Source: an uncultured Dietzia sp. (GTDB taxonomy: Bacteria; Actinomycetota; Actinomycetes; Mycobacteriales; Mycobacteriaceae). From it: DNA of 6,519 bases. The translations under genes and the position numbers were made by a program. The notes below the pieces were generated by a model that had not been told where the DNA came from, did no database searches, and saw only the letters and a program-made list of their open reading frames with translations. The DNA is taken from the NCBI GenBank assembly GCA_946570335.1, contig CAMNYG010000079.1:1-6519 (forward strand), read 5' to 3'. Positions 1 through 6,519 of the stretch are shown piece after piece (within the stretch, counting starts at the first letter, position 1; every line of letters starts with the position of its first letter).

Positions 1-799
1 CGCGGGCCTTCAGCCACTGACCGTGCCGTAGTCCCTCAGCCTCCTCGGCGTCGATGTCGCGTCGGGGGAACGCAGCCAGTGCCGCCGCATCGAGGTCGAG
101 GGACAGTTCGGGATGGCCCTCGAGTTGTTCCAGGGTGCGGGCCACGTCGAGGCCGAACGGTCCGACCCGGGTGCGCCGGAGTGCGGTGAGGTGGCCCCCC
201 ACGCCGAGTGCCTCACCGAGGTCACGGGCGAGCGCGCGGATGTAGGTGCCGCTGGTGCAGTCGACGACGACGACGAGGTCGATCACCTGCCCGGTCCGGA
301 CCCGCTCGAGCACGTCGAACCGGGAGACGGTGACCCGACGGGATCTCAGCTCGACCTCCTCACCCGAGCGCACCAGATCGTAGGCCCGGCGGCCGTTGAC
401 CTTGATCGCACTCACGGCCGAGGGCACCTGATCGATCTGGCCCGTCAACGCCGCCACGCCCGCGTCGATCGTCTCGTCGCTCACCGCGCTGGCATCGGTG
501 GTGGCGGTGGTCTCCCCCTCGGCGTCGTCTGTGGTGGTCGCCTGGCCGAGCCGGATGGTCGCCTCGTACGACTTGGTCTCCAGGGCGAGGTGCCCCAGGA
601 TCTTGGTGGCTCGTTCGATACCCACCACCAGCACGCCGGTCGCCATCGGGTCGAGCGTTCCGGCGTGTCCGACCTTGCGGGTGCCGAAGAAGCGTCGCAG
701 ACGCGACACCACGTCGTGGCTGCTCATCCCGGCTGGCTTGTCCACCACCACGAGGCCGGGCTCTGGAGCGGGGCGGGGATCGGATCTGCGCGCTGTCAC
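1..799 (-). CDS. truB: tRNA pseudouridine(55) synthase TruB (3' end outside window)
   Basis: TruB converts uridine 55 in the T-loop of tRNAs to pseudouridine and also acts as a tRNA folding chaperone. The frame was translated from the GTG at 799 to the window edge: 266 residues without a stop, with the C-terminal end cut off by the window. Conserved elements in order are [20 protein letters not shown] near the N-terminus, [17 protein letters not shown] with catalytic Asp50, [20 protein letters not shown], a [17 protein letters not shown] segment, and [13 protein letters not shown] in the second half. The family is usually around 300 residues, so only a few dozen are missing. The GTG start lies in a GTGA overlap with the pptT stop. 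Only a weak GTGGGG lies upstream, so translation probably depends on coupling. The order pptH-pptT-truB matches M. tuberculosis Rv2795c-Rv2794c-Rv2793c. No defect is seen in the visible part. Confidence 0.96.
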   Translation of the reverse strand, partial: MTARRSDPRPAPEPGLVVVDKPAGMSSHDVVSRLRRFFGTRKVGHAGTLDPMATGVLVVGIERATKILGHLALETKSYEATIRLGQATTTDDAEGETTATTDASAVSDETIDAGVAALTGQIDQVPSAVSAIKVNGRRAYDLVRSGEEVELRSRRVTVSRFDVLERVRTGQVIDLVVVVDCTSGTYIRALARDLGEALGVGGHLTALRRTRVGPFGLDVARTLEQLEGHPELSLDLDAAALAAFPRRDIDAEEAEGLRHGQWLKAR

Positions 800-1581
800 G
801 GCCCCACGCTATCGACACCGGGCCGCCCGAGCACGATCGACGACGCGATATAGCCGTCCCGGACCACCCAGCGACCGTCGAACACGAGCAGATCCGGACC
901 ACCGTCCACCGCGTGCGGGTCCACCAGGATGCGGGAACGCAGGCTGCCGGTGATCACGGTGGTGGCGTCGTCGTTGTCGTCACGGTGGCCGCCGTGATCG
1001 TCCTGCCGGGTACCGGCACGACCCGCACCCCGCCGGAGGTCCGGCACCAGGGTGATGTGCGCGTCCTCGAAGCCCAACCACCGACGGGTGAGCGGGAACC
1101 ACGCCTTGTAGGTGGCCTCCTTCGCGGTGAACAGGAGCTTGTCCCAGTGCACCGACCCCATCTCGGCACTGATCGCCCGCACCCACGCCGCCTCCTCCGG
1201 CAGTGAGACCGCCTCCAGCACCCCGGCGGCGAGCGCTTCGTGCGGCTCCACATCCAGCCCCACCGACCTCACCCGGTCCGCGGGGGCGAGCGCGGCGGCG
1301 CGCAGTCCGTCGGTGTGGGTGAGCGTGCCCACCAGCCCGGGTGGCCACACCGGCATCCCCCTACCACCGCGCACGATCGGTCCGGACGGCACGCCGAGTC
1401 GAGTCATCGCCTCCCTCGCACAGGCGCGCGCCCACGCGAAATCCGCGCGGCGACCGGCCACCGCACCCGCGATCTGCTCGGCCTCCACCGGGTACAACGA
1501 CGCGAGCACGGCGGCCTCATCCAGCCCTAACTCCGCGTCGGTCACCGCCACCACCTCCGGTGGCAGGATCGCGTGGATCAT
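796..1581 (-). CDS. pptT: 4'-phosphopantetheinyl transferase, PptT type
   Basis: The enzyme transfers the 4'-phosphopantetheine arm of coenzyme A onto a serine of carrier proteins. In mycobacteria PptT activates the carrier domains of polyketide and non-ribosomal peptide synthases and is essential. The product has 261 residues in the Sfp-like class. Visible motifs are [10 protein letters not shown] (71-80), the CoA-binding [12 protein letters not shown] (86-97), SVGLDVEPH with Mg2+ ligands Asp110 and Glu112, and [16 protein letters not shown] (146-161) with catalytic Lys154/Glu155, followed by [14 protein letters not shown]. tuberculosis PptT has 227 residues. The extra length here is mainly an Asp/His/Arg-rich insertion at about 183-208, before the final strands ([10 protein letters not shown]), plus a short C-terminal extension. 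The catalytic core is intact. The start at 1581 is chosen for its GGAGGA site and ATGA overlap with pptH; an upstream frame from 1656 would add 25 Arg-rich residues with no family resemblance. The stop overlaps the truB start (GTGA). Confidence 0.95.
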   Translation of the reverse strand: MIHAILPPEVVAVTDAELGLDEAAVLASLYPVEAEQIAGAVAGRRADFAWARACAREAMTRLGVPSGPIVRGGRGMPVWPPGLVGTLTHTDGLRAAALAPADRVRSVGLDVEPHEALAAGVLEAVSLPEEAAWVRAISAEMGSVHWDKLLFTAKEATYKAWFPLTRRWLGFEDAHITLVPDLRRGAGRAGTRQDDHGGHRDDNDDATTVITGSLRSRILVDPHAVDGGPDLLVFDGRWVVRDGYIASSIVLGRPGVDSVGP

Positions 1582-2504
1582 CGCTCGTCCTCCAGATAGG
1601 GCCCGGATTCTCCCGGGCGGGCGATCCGTGGCATTCCCGCGTCGCCGCGCAGCCACCTGACCTGCGGGATACTCGGCGCGGGCAGGATCTGACGCATCAG
1701 AGGCTCAGGCCTGCCGCGCCCGTTCCACTCGCGCGGATAGCCCAGAGAGACCTCCTCGAACCGGACCTCGTCATGCATCGAGGTCCGCGGGATGTGCAGA
1801 TGCCCGTACACGCACGCCGCCGCCCGGTAGCGGCGATGCCAGTCCGCGGTCTGCTCGGTGCCGCACCACAGCGCGAAATCAGGATGCCTCAACACGCGGG
1901 TCGGGTCGCGCAGGAGTGGCCAGTGATTGATCAGCACGGTCGGGTGGGCCGGGTCGAGACGGGCGAGCCTGGTGGTCGTGGCGATCAGCCGGTCCCGACA
2001 CCACGCGGCCGCGTCCGGAAACGGTCCCGGGTCGATCAGGAATTCATCCGAGGCCACCACGCGCCGCTCGCGGGCGCCGGCCAGCGCGGTCGCCCTGGAC
2101 TGTCCCGGAACCGGAGTCCACGAGTAGTCGTAGAGCAGGAACATCGGGACCACCCACGCCGGCCCGCCCGGGCCCGTCCACAGCGGGTACGGATCCTCGG
2201 GGGTCACCACTCCGATCCCGCGGCACTCCTCCACCAGTCGGTCGTACTTCGTGGTGGAGGTGGCCCCCTCGTCGTCCCGGCCGATCCAGAGTTCATGATT
2301 TCCCGGAACCCACACCACGCGCTCGAAACGGTCGGCGAGCTGCGCCAGCGCGTCGCGGATCTGCGAGGTCTTCTCTGCGACGTCACCGGCCACGATGAGC
2401 CAGTCCCCGGGGTGATGCGGGTGGATCTCGTCCAGTACTCCCGCATTGCCCCGGTGCCCCACGTGCAGATCGGAGACCGCTCTCAGACCGGGACCGCCGC
2501 TCAT
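1578..2504 (-). CDS. pptH: Calcineurin-like metallophosphoesterase, probable phosphopantetheinyl hydrolase PptH
   Basis: The product has 308 residues and a complete calcineurin-like metallophosphoesterase site: DLHVGH (Asp12, His14), GDV (Asp41), GNHE (Asn69, His70), NHWPL (His194) and GHLH (His235, His237). Together these form the usual two-metal centre. It lies directly upstream of a PptT-type transferase, as Rv2795c does in M. tuberculosis. Rv2795c was shown to be PptH, which removes 4'-phosphopantetheine from acyl carrier proteins and so opposes PptT. Assignment to PptH therefore rests on family plus gene order; the fold alone would only say phosphoesterase. The longer open frame from 2579 would add 25 Arg/Pro-rich residues before the conserved fold. 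ATG at 2504 fits better because it has a good Shine-Dalgarno, starts just before the first motif, and makes an ATGA overlap with the dinF stop. The 3' end overlaps the pptT start in the same way. The protein is probably cytosolic, with no signal peptide or membrane segment. Confidence 0.82.
   Translation of the reverse strand: MSGGPGLRAVSDLHVGHRGNAGVLDEIHPHHPGDWLIVAGDVAEKTSQIRDALAQLADRFERVVWVPGNHELWIGRDDEGATSTTKYDRLVEECRGIGVVTPEDPYPLWTGPGGPAWVVPMFLLYDYSWTPVPGQSRATALAGARERRVVASDEFLIDPGPFPDAAAWCRDRLIATTTRLARLDPAHPTVLINHWPLLRDPTRVLRHPDFALWCGTEQTADWHRRYRAAACVYGHLHIPRTSMHDEVRFEEVSLGYPREWNGRGRPEPLMRQILPAPSIPQVRWLRGDAGMPRIARPGESGPYLEDER
1588..1593 (-). promoter_or_regulatory. Ribosome binding site of pptT
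   Basis: The minus strand reads GGAGGA, six bases (CGAGCG), then ATG at 1581. It lies within the last codons of pptH. It decides the pptT start in favour of 1581 over the in-frame upstream ATG at 1656. Confidence 0.78.
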
Positions 2505-3952
2505 GCCGACTCCCCCCTCTCGGACCGGGCGTCCCTCGCGGCCGGTGCACCGGGGGTCCGGGCGCCGAGGACCATCCACCGGTCACCGCGGACCCGGATC
2601 GCCACCGCCGCGAGGCGCATCATCACGAAGACCCCCATCCCCCACCAGATGCCCACCAGGCCCCACCCGAAATGGCGGGTGGCCAGCAGGACGGGCAAAA
2701 AGCCGCACAGCGCGGCGATCACCGTGGTGGTGCGCAGGTACGCGGCGTCCCCGGCGCCCAAGAGCACGCCGTCGAGGCCGAAGACGACCGCGGCCGGAAT
2801 CACCACCACGGACATGCCCACCAACGCCACCACCAACCGGCCGGCAACGTCGGGTTCCCCGGCGAGGACCGCCGCGAGCTGACCACGCATGAGCGCCGTC
2901 ACCGCCGCGAGCGCCACACCCAGACCGAGCGACCACAGCACCACCGCCCGTGCGAGCGCCCTGCCGTGCGCCGCCAGTCCGGCGCCCAGTGCCGCCCCGA
3001 CCAGGGACTGTGCGGCGATCGCGACCGAATCCAATACCAGCGCATACAGGGCCCACAACTGCTGTGCGAGATGATGTGCGCCCAGTGAGGCCACGCCCGC
3101 CGCCGCTGCGGCGGTCGTGGCGACCGCGAACGTGATCTGGAACGAGGCCGTGCGGATCACCAGGTCCACGCCCATCCGAAGCTGACTCACGATCACTGCC
3201 CGCCGTGGACGCAGCGACCCGGTGTGCTCCAGGACGAGTGCCCCGAGGAAACCGCCGGCCATGAGCAACTGACCCGCCAGGTTAGACCAGGCACTGGCCA
3301 GCAGGCCGTACGCGGGGAACGGCCCCAGGCCGGGGACGAAGACCACACAGCCGACGGTGGAGACACCGACCCCCAGCACCACCAGCACGAGTGGGGTCCG
3401 CAGTCGCTGGACGCCACGCATCCAGCCGTGGCCGGCTGAGGCGATGAGGATGCAGGGGATGCCCCACACCGCGATCCGCAGCCACCCGGCCGCCCGCGCG
3501 GCCACCTCCGCGTCAGAGGCCAACACCGACGTCAGAGGCCCCAGCAGGGTCAATACGGCGGCCACCACCACCGCGCCGACCACCAGGGCGATCCACGTCG
3601 CCTGCACCCCCTCCGCCACGGCATCGGACCGGCGCCCCGCGCCGTGCAGACGCGCTGCACGGGCGGTGGTCCCATACGACAGGAAGTTCATCTGGGTACC
3701 GAGGACCAGCAGGACGAGCGCACCCACTCCGAGCGCGGCGAGGTCCTCCGGTCCCTGCCGGCCCACCACGATGCCGTCGACGAGCAGGTACATCGGCTCC
3801 GCCGCCAGCACCGGGAGGACCGGGAGCGCGATCGACAGCAGGCGCCGCCCCAGCACTCTCACGCCGACTGCGGGTGACTCGTGTGCGGTGAAGGAGTCAA
3901 TGCCCTGGGACTCGACCGAGCCCTCTGGGTCCCGCTCAGCCGAGGAGGTCAC
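2501..3952 (-). CDS. dinF: DinF-type MATE family efflux transporter
   Basis: This is a multidrug and toxic compound extrusion (MATE) protein of the DinF branch, an inner-membrane cation-coupled antiporter. The product has 483 residues. After a hydrophilic N-terminus of about 35 residues, twelve hydrophobic segments can be traced at roughly 38-60, 70-92, 116-140, 155-175, 186-206, 214-240, 262-290, 295-323, 332-355, 370-400, 408-425 and 428-452, in two six-helix halves. Family-like stretches include EPMYLLVDGIVVGRQG near the first helix, GWMRGVQRLRTPL at 176-188, and the matching FGLDGVLLGAGD in the second half (391-402). The start is GTG at 3952, 17 nt inside nrnA, preceded by a closely spaced GAGGG (3956-3960). 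Its stop overlaps the next start (ATGA). In M. tuberculosis dinF (Rv2836c) also directly follows the NrnA/CnpB gene. The exported substrate is unknown, and no LexA-type operator was seen in front of it. Confidence 0.92.
   Translation of the reverse strand: MTSSAERDPEGSVESQGIDSFTAHESPAVGVRVLGRRLLSIALPVLPVLAAEPMYLLVDGIVVGRQGPEDLAALGVGALVLLVLGTQMNFLSYGTTARAARLHGAGRRSDAVAEGVQATWIALVVGAVVVAAVLTLLGPLTSVLASDAEVAARAAGWLRIAVWGIPCILIASAGHGWMRGVQRLRTPLVLVVLGVGVSTVGCVVFVPGLGPFPAYGLLASAWSNLAGQLLMAGGFLGALVLEHTGSLRPRRAVIVSQLRMGVDLVIRTASFQITFAVATTAAAAAGVASLGAHHLAQQLWALYALVLDSVAIAAQSLVGAALGAGLAAHGRALARAVVLWSLGLGVALAAVTALMRGQLAAVLAGEPDVAGRLVVALVGMSVVVIPAAVVFGLDGVLLGAGDAAYLRTTTVIAALCGFLPVLLATRHFGWGLVGIWWGMGVFVMMRLAAVAIRVRGDRWMVLGARTPGAPAARDARSERGESA
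2511..2520 (-). promoter_or_regulatory. Ribosome binding site of the metallophosphoesterase (pptH)
   Basis: The minus strand reads AGAGGGGGGA, then six bases (GTCGGC), then ATG at 2504. It lies inside the end of dinF. It supports starting the metallophosphoesterase at 2504 rather than at the in-frame ATG 75 nt further upstream (2579). Confidence 0.7.
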
Positions 3953-4916
3953 GAACCCTCGCAGTCACCACATCGAGATCTCCGTGGACGGTGCACCCGG
4001 CGGCCGCGGGATGTCCGCCCCCGCCCAGGGCCACGGCCGCCTCGGAGACATCCACGACTCCCCTGCCAGGCCCCCCGTCTCGCGAGCGGAGGGAGACCGA
4101 CCACTCCTGCGGTCGATACTCCTTGAGCAGCACCGCCACGCACGCCTCGCGCACGCCACGCAGGTGGGAGACCAGGGATTCGACGTCGCCCTCCTCCACC
4201 GTGGCGATCACGCGGTGTGGCACCGCGAGCCAGACGATCCCGCGGCCTCCCGCCGCGTCCTCCTCAAGCCTGACGGAGCCGAGAAGTGAGCCGAGAACCG
4301 ACAACCAGGAAAAGGGATGTGCGTCGAGAAGGGCATATCCGAGCCTGGCGGTCTCCGCGCCCCCGGCCAGGAGACGGCTCGCGGTGTCATGGGCGCGTGA
4401 ACCTCCCCACCGGAAGGATCCGGTGTCGGTGACCAGACCGGCGTACAGACTCGTAGCGACCTCCGGATCGACGTCGTAGCCGCCGGCCTGGAGCACGTCC
4501 AGGACGAGTGAGGACGTGGAGGCGGCCTCCGGATCCAGCAGAATGTGACTGCCGAACCCGGGGTTTGATCGGTGATGATCCACCACCAGAATCTCGGACG
4601 CGGCCGCGGCGAGATGCTCCCAGTCGCCGACCCGGTCCGGGCTCGCGCAATCGAGGGTCACCACGAGTCCGTCGTGGGCCGGCACCTCGGACAGCGGGAC
4701 CACGTGACCGGTCCCGGGGATGACCCGGAGCGCATCGGGCACCACACCGGGGTCGAACGACTGGTGGACGGTCGCCCCGGACACGCGGAGTGCCCGGGCC
4801 AGACCGGCGGAACTTCCCAATGCGTCCGCGTCGGGACGGACGTGACAGAGCACGGTCACCACGTCATGCCGCGCCAGCACGTCCGCCGCGCCGCCGGAGT
4901 CGACGGGAATCGTCAC
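3936..4916 (-). CDS. nrnA: DHH-DHHA1 phosphodiesterase (nanoRNase / pAp phosphatase / c-di-AMP hydrolase type)
   Basis: The product has 326 residues and the two-domain DHH/DHHA1 fold of NrnA-type enzymes. These are soluble Mn2+-dependent phosphodiesterases that degrade 2-5-nt RNAs and, depending on the species, dephosphorylate pAp or hydrolyse cyclic dinucleotides; the M. tuberculosis homologue Rv2837c (CnpB) acts on c-di-AMP and nanoRNA. Visible metal ligands are [11 protein letters not shown] (His25, Asp29, Asp31), Asp89 in VTLDC, the DHH triad at 113-115, and Asp164 in [10 protein letters not shown]. The C-terminal DHHA1 domain ends with the substrate-binding [10 protein letters not shown] at 298-307. 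All expected catalytic residues are present. The start is GTG at 4916, within the GTGA overlap with the rbfA stop; only a weak GGAAG lies upstream, so translation probably depends on coupling. The 3' end overlaps the next gene by 17 nt. The family is certain; which substrate dominates in the cell cannot be read from the sequence. Confidence 0.93.
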   Translation of the reverse strand: MTIPVDSGGAADVLARHDVVTVLCHVRPDADALGSSAGLARALRVSGATVHQSFDPGVVPDALRVIPGTGHVVPLSEVPAHDGLVVTLDCASPDRVGDWEHLAAAASEILVVDHHRSNPGFGSHILLDPEAASTSSLVLDVLQAGGYDVDPEVATSLYAGLVTDTGSFRWGGSRAHDTASRLLAGGAETARLGYALLDAHPFSWLSVLGSLLGSVRLEEDAAGGRGIVWLAVPHRVIATVEEGDVESLVSHLRGVREACVAVLLKEYRPQEWSVSLRSRDGGPGRGVVDVSEAAVALGGGGHPAAAGCTVHGDLDVVTARVRDLLG

Positions 4917-5371
4917 CGGTCGTCGTCTTCCGGGAGCCCTTCCCCGGGTCGCCGGTACGGATCCTCGTCACCGGCCGGGCGGGCACCCTCGGCGGTCCTG
5001 CGGACCTCTTCGTCGCTGGCGCGCGCCCTGGCGAGCAACTCCTCCATGTGCCGGGCGGCGTCCGGGACGGAGTCCAGGACGAAGGTCAGCTCCGGTGTGA
5101 ACTTGACCCCCGTCTGCTTGCCGACCATCGTCCGGAGACGGCCGCGTGCGGCCGCCAGTGCCTCTTCGGCAGCCTCCAGGTCGGGCTCCTCGTCGAGGGT
5201 CTCACCGCGGACGGTGTAGTACAGCGTCGCCACCCGGAGATCGGGCGTGATGCGGGAGTCCGTGATGGTCACGAACTCCAGCCGCGGATCCTTGATCTCG
5301 TGGTCGATAGCCGTGGCAACGATCTCGCCGATACGTTTGCCGAGCCGTCCCGCGCGTCCCTTACCGGTCAT
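4913..5371 (-). CDS. rbfA: 30S ribosome-binding factor RbfA
   Basis: RbfA is a small KH-like protein that binds the immature 30S subunit near helix 1 of 16S rRNA and is needed for late maturation and cold adaptation. The product has 152 residues. The family core covers about residues 8-115: a basic N-terminus ([18 protein letters not shown]), then [29 protein letters not shown], a helix around 65-83, and the terminal strand with [10 protein letters not shown] followed by [10 protein letters not shown]. This is the usual RbfA order. After about residue 117 comes a charged, probably disordered tail ending EDDDR, which makes it longer than the roughly 130-residue E. coli protein, as is common in actinobacteria. 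The ATG start is supported by a strong AAGGAGG site. The stop codon overlaps the GTG start of the next gene (GTGA, 4916-4913), suggesting coupled translation. The position directly after infB is conserved in most bacteria. Confidence 0.97.
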   Translation of the reverse strand: MTGKGRAGRLGKRIGEIVATAIDHEIKDPRLEFVTITDSRITPDLRVATLYYTVRGETLDEEPDLEAAEEALAAARGRLRTMVGKQTGVKFTPELTFVLDSVPDAARHMEELLARARASDEEVRRTAEGARPAGDEDPYRRPGEGLPEDDDR

Positions 5372-5377
5372 GACGAT

Positions 5378-5384
5378 CCTCCTT
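5378..5384 (-). promoter_or_regulatory. Strong ribosome binding site of rbfA
   Basis: The minus strand reads AAGGAGG, then six bases (ATCGTC), then the ATG of rbfA. This near-perfect Shine-Dalgarno fixes the rbfA start. It is the strongest ribosome binding site in the window, fitting rbfA being the one complete gene that does not overlap its upstream neighbour and so must recruit ribosomes itself. Confidence 0.85.
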
Positions 5385-5432
5385 GAGGGGGTCCGGCCGC
5401 TCCGGGCGCGACCGCTCCTTGAAACAGCATGC

Positions 5433-5472
5433 CGTGGGGGCAGGCCCGCGTCCCGCGGAACCTGCCCCCACG
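5433..5472 (-). terminator. Nested stem-loop between infB and rbfA (possible weak terminator or processing site)
   Basis: A perfect 12-bp inverted repeat (cgtgggggcagg at 5433-5444, cctgcccccacg at 5461-5472) encloses a second perfect 5-bp stem (ccgcg at 5446-5450, cgcgg at 5454-5458) with a 3-nt loop. In the minus-strand transcript it starts 16 nt after the infB stop. The sequence after the hairpin (GCATGCTGTTTCAAGG) has only three consecutive U residues, so this is not a classical intrinsic terminator. It could be a U-poor actinobacterial terminator or attenuator, an RNase stop that sets the infB 3' end, or a stabiliser. The structure is directly visible; its role is inferred. Confidence 0.6.
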
Positions 5473-5488
5473 TCGATGTCCGCCGACG

Positions 5489-6519
5489 TCAGTCGCGCGG
5501 CTTCTCCACGAGCTCGTACGTCTCGATGATGTCGCCGATCTTGATGTCAGAGTACGACACCGTCAGACCACACTCGAAACCCTCGCGGACCTCGGTGACG
5601 TCATCCTTCTCACGACGCAGCGACGTGACGGTCATCTCGTCCTGGACGACCTTGCCGTCGCGGATCAGACGGGCCTTCGCATTACGCCGCATGATGCCGT
5701 CGAGCACCATACAACCGGCGATGTTGCCCACCTTGGAGGAGCGGAACATCTGGCGGATCTCCGCCTGGCCGAGCCGCTTCTCCTCGTAGATCGGCTTGAG
5801 CATGCCCTTGAGCGCGCTCTCGATCTCGTCGATCGCCTGATAGATGATCGAGTAGTACCGGATGTCGACGCCCTCGCGGCCCGCCATCTCGGTGGCCTTC
5901 CCCTCCGCGCGAACGTTGAACCCGATGATCACCGCGTCCGATGCGGCAGCCAGGTTGACGTTGGTCTCGGTGACGGCACCGACACCGCGGTCGATGACCC
6001 GCAACTGGACCTCGTCGTCGATCTCGATGCCCATGAGAGCTTCCTCGAGGGCCTCGACGGTACCGGAGTTGTCGCCCTTGATAATGAGGTTGAGCTGGCT
6101 CGTCTCCTTGAGATGCGAATCCAGGTCCTCGAGGCTGATCCGGCGCCGGCTGCGCGCAGCGAGCGCGTTGCGCTTGCGCGCATTACGACGGTCCGCGATC
6201 TGCCGAGCGGTACGGTCCTCCTCGACCACCATCAGCGTGTCACCGGCGCCACATACGCTGGTCAGGCCGATCACCTGGACCGGACGTGAGGGCGCGGCCT
6301 CGGCCACATCCTCGCCGTACTCGTCGACCATGCGACGGACACGGCCGTAGGCGTCGCCGGCCACGATCGAGTCGCCGACACGAAGGGTTCCGCGCTGGAT
6401 GAGCACCGTCGCGACCGGTCCGCGCCCCCGGTCGAGGTGCGCCTCGATGGCCACGCCCTGCGCGTCCATGTCCGGGTTGGCCCGCAGATCGAGGGCCGCG
6501 TCGGCGGTGAGTACGACGG
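5489..6519 (-). CDS. infB: Translation initiation factor IF-2, C-terminal part (5' end outside window)
   Basis: IF2 is the GTPase that brings initiator fMet-tRNA to the 30S subunit and promotes subunit joining. The frame is open from the window edge to a TGA at 5491-5489 and encodes 342 residues; the gene continues upstream, so no start is visible. The fragment begins just after where the G domain should end, with [15 protein letters not shown] leading into [17 protein letters not shown], a very typical IF2 stretch. Next come the beta-barrel domain II (about residues 17-100), a basic/helical linker rich in Arg and Lys (about 105-130), the C1 domain (about 135-235, with [15 protein letters not shown]), and the C2 domain (about 240-342), which binds the fMet-tRNA end and carries [18 protein letters not shown]. 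The P-loop and other GTP motifs lie outside the window. No frameshift or missing block is apparent. A stem-loop follows 16 nt after the stop, before rbfA. The identification is very secure. Confidence 0.98.
   Translation of the reverse strand, partial: VVLTADAALDLRANPDMDAQGVAIEAHLDRGRGPVATVLIQRGTLRVGDSIVAGDAYGRVRRMVDEYGEDVAEAAPSRPVQVIGLTSVCGAGDTLMVVEEDRTARQIADRRNARKRNALAARSRRRISLEDLDSHLKETSQLNLIIKGDNSGTVEALEEALMGIEIDDEVQLRVIDRGVGAVTETNVNLAAASDAVIIGFNVRAEGKATEMAGREGVDIRYYSIIYQAIDEIESALKGMLKPIYEEKRLGQAEIRQMFRSSKVGNIAGCMVLDGIMRRNAKARLIRDGKVVQDEMTVTSLRREKDDVTEVREGFECGLTVSYSDIKIGDIIETYELVEKPRD

Noticed and set aside
262..276. Run of gac triplets in truB
   Set aside because: It encodes four consecutive Val codons (GTC) in the hydrophobic strand before DCTSGTY, a normal conserved TruB segment and not a meaningful repeat.
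113..853. A 246-codon plus-strand frame antisense to truB
   Set aside because: The opposite strand carries a continuous TruB frame with catalytic and structural motifs. The plus-strand product resembles nothing known.
360..902. A 180-codon minus-strand frame across the pptT/truB junction
   Set aside because: It is in a different frame from both genes. The PptT end and TruB start are each supported by conserved sequence and the GTGA overlap, so this is a shadow frame rather than a frameshifted gene.
981..1016. Small inverted repeats (cacgg/ccgtg at 981-996 and tgccgg/ccggca at 1003-1017) inside pptT
   Set aside because: Stems of five or six bases are expected by chance in DNA of this GC content, and they lie within coding sequence of the Asp/His-rich insertion.
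1582..1656. Longer pptT start at the in-frame ATG at 1656
   Set aside because: It would add 25 Arg-rich residues overlapping pptH coding sequence, without family similarity. The ATG at 1581 has a GGAGGA site at ideal spacing and an ATGA overlap.
2505..2579. Longer pptH start at the in-frame ATG at 2579
   Set aside because: The extra 25 residues overlap the dinF C-terminus and are low-complexity Arg/Pro/Gly. The ATG at 2504 has a good ribosome site and sits just before the first metal-binding motif.
1341..2882. A 513-codon open frame on the plus strand, antisense to pptT, pptH and the end of dinF
   Set aside because: It runs opposite three well-supported, motif-bearing genes. Its product is Arg/Pro/His-rich with no recognisable domain, as expected when the complement of high-GC coding DNA stays open by codon bias.
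5429..6289. A 286-codon plus-strand open frame antisense to infB
   Set aside because: It lies mostly inside the conserved IF2 coding sequence, and its Asp/Leu/Val-rich product is a typical antisense shadow without family motifs.

Overview
The window is a stretch of high-GC actinobacterial chromosome, all of it coding on the minus strand. It holds the downstream half of the conserved nusA-infB-rbfA translation and ribosome-maturation locus. The organism is most likely a member of the Mycobacteriales (Mycobacterium/Rhodococcus/Gordonia/Dietzia/Corynebacterium type). The evidence is the G/C-rich third codon positions, the frequent GTG starts, and the side-by-side presence of a PptT-type phosphopantetheinyl transferase, its partner hydrolase PptH, and TruB, an arrangement known from Mycobacterium tuberculosis. 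The genus cannot be fixed from the sequence alone.

Layout in transcription order (right to left): the C-terminal third of infB (6519-5489, N-terminus outside the window); a 117-nt spacer with a strong nested stem-loop and the rbfA ribosome binding site; rbfA (5371-4913); an NrnA/CnpB-type DHH-DHHA1 phosphodiesterase (4916-3936); a DinF-type MATE transporter (3952-2501); a calcineurin-like metallophosphoesterase matching PptH (2504-1578); a PptT-type 4'-phosphopantetheinyl transferase (1581-796); and truB (799 to beyond the left edge, missing only its C-terminal end).

From rbfA onward every neighbouring pair overlaps. Four junctions are 4-nt ATGA or GTGA stop/start overlaps and one (nrnA/dinF) is 17 nt, so the six genes look like one translationally coupled operon. 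Three themes share the transcript: ribosome function and tRNA modification (IF2, RbfA, TruB), small-RNA or cyclic-nucleotide turnover (NrnA), and addition and removal of the phosphopantetheine arm on carrier proteins (PptT, PptH). A membrane exporter is inserted between them.

No RNA genes, mobile elements, CRISPR arrays, attachment sites or gene-free stretches over 300 bases were seen. The window looks like a well-conserved housekeeping region and I do not see a new system in it. The points most worth a second look are the coupled PptH/PptT pair, the Asp/His-rich insertion in PptT, and the stem-loop after infB.
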